Source: Cruorifilaria tuberocauda
Lineage: Eukaryota > Nematoda > Chromadorea > Rhabditida > Onchocercidae
Direction of reading: 5' to 3'
DNA length: 64,000 nt
Assembly: GCA_013365365.1 (NCBI GenBank)
Contig: JABVXU010000197.1
Location: 1-64,000 of the forward strand
This document shows positions 63,921 to 64,000 of the stretch, one piece after another (position 1 is the first letter of the stretch; every line of letters begins with the position of its first letter). The position numbers were made by a program, and so were the translations under genes. The notes beneath the pieces were generated by a model, which saw only the letters and a list, made by a program, of their open reading frames with translations, did not search any database and had not been told where the DNA came from.

Positions 63921-64000
63921 CTGATCACCATCAATCTGAAATCTGAAAAAATAAGAACTAAGCTATTTAACAAATACAATAAAACCCCGATTTGTATATA

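Noticed and set aside
1..64000. Novel multi-gene system, CRISPR array, integrated virus or intact transposon
   Set aside because: Every substantial coding signal resolves into a known eukaryotic gene. No reverse transcriptase, transposase, capsid or regularly spaced repeats were seen.
1..64000. Spliced-leader or tRNA genes
   Set aside because: No copy of the nematode SL1 sequence or a convincing tRNA T-loop with acceptor pairing was noticed by eye. A covariance-model scan would be needed to exclude them.

Overview
The window is eukaryotic nuclear DNA, very A+T-rich, with many short exons separated by introns of roughly 60-500 bases. Splice sites are of nematode type (acceptors mostly TTTCAG or TTTTAG). 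Protein similarity, base composition and intron style fit a spirurid, probably filarial, nematode; that species-level placement is inference. No prokaryotic operon, CRISPR array, phage or intact transposon is visible. Gene models were built by hand: exons were found by translating both strands, joined at GT/AG sites, and checked for phase at every junction.

Layout, left to right: (1) 439-4700, minus strand: the N-terminal half of an M13 neprilysin-like membrane metallopeptidase, whose catalytic half lies beyond the left edge. (2) 4701-16326: 11.6 kb without a recognisable gene, holding simple repeats, a degenerate tandem repeat and small hairpins. (3) 16327-22726, minus: a complete DNA2 nuclease-helicase (20 coding exons, 1033 aa). 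(4) 22727-23603: a short divergent promoter region. (5) 23604-40831, plus: a complete nucleoprotein TPR, the nuclear-basket coiled-coil protein (51 coding exons, 2272 aa). (6) 43436-53390, plus: a CLC-family chloride channel with two CBS domains (about 900 aa; first exon uncertain). (7) 53391-57749: convergent intergenic DNA. (8) 57750 to about 59698, minus: an NDUFAF6-like complex I assembly factor, N-terminus uncertain. (9) 60418-61920, minus: EMC5/MMGT1, three exons, 129 aa. (10) 63014-63241, plus: a possible small membrane protein; and at the right edge a weak candidate terminal exon of a minus-strand gene.

The genes are mostly conserved housekeeping functions: genome maintenance (DNA2), nuclear pore (TPR), ER membrane protein insertion (EMC5), mitochondrial complex I assembly (NDUFAF6), chloride transport (CLC) and peptide processing at the cell surface (neprilysin). 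DNA2 and TPR are head to head 877 bp apart and may share a promoter. EMC5 and NDUFAF6 lie in tandem on one strand and could be co-transcribed. No undescribed multi-gene system was found. The items most worth checking are a near-perfect 37-bp inverted repeat in a neprilysin intron, an intron in DNA2 that is open in frame, a serine at the proton-glutamate position of the CLC protein, and unexplained phase-consistent exons ahead of NDUFAF6.
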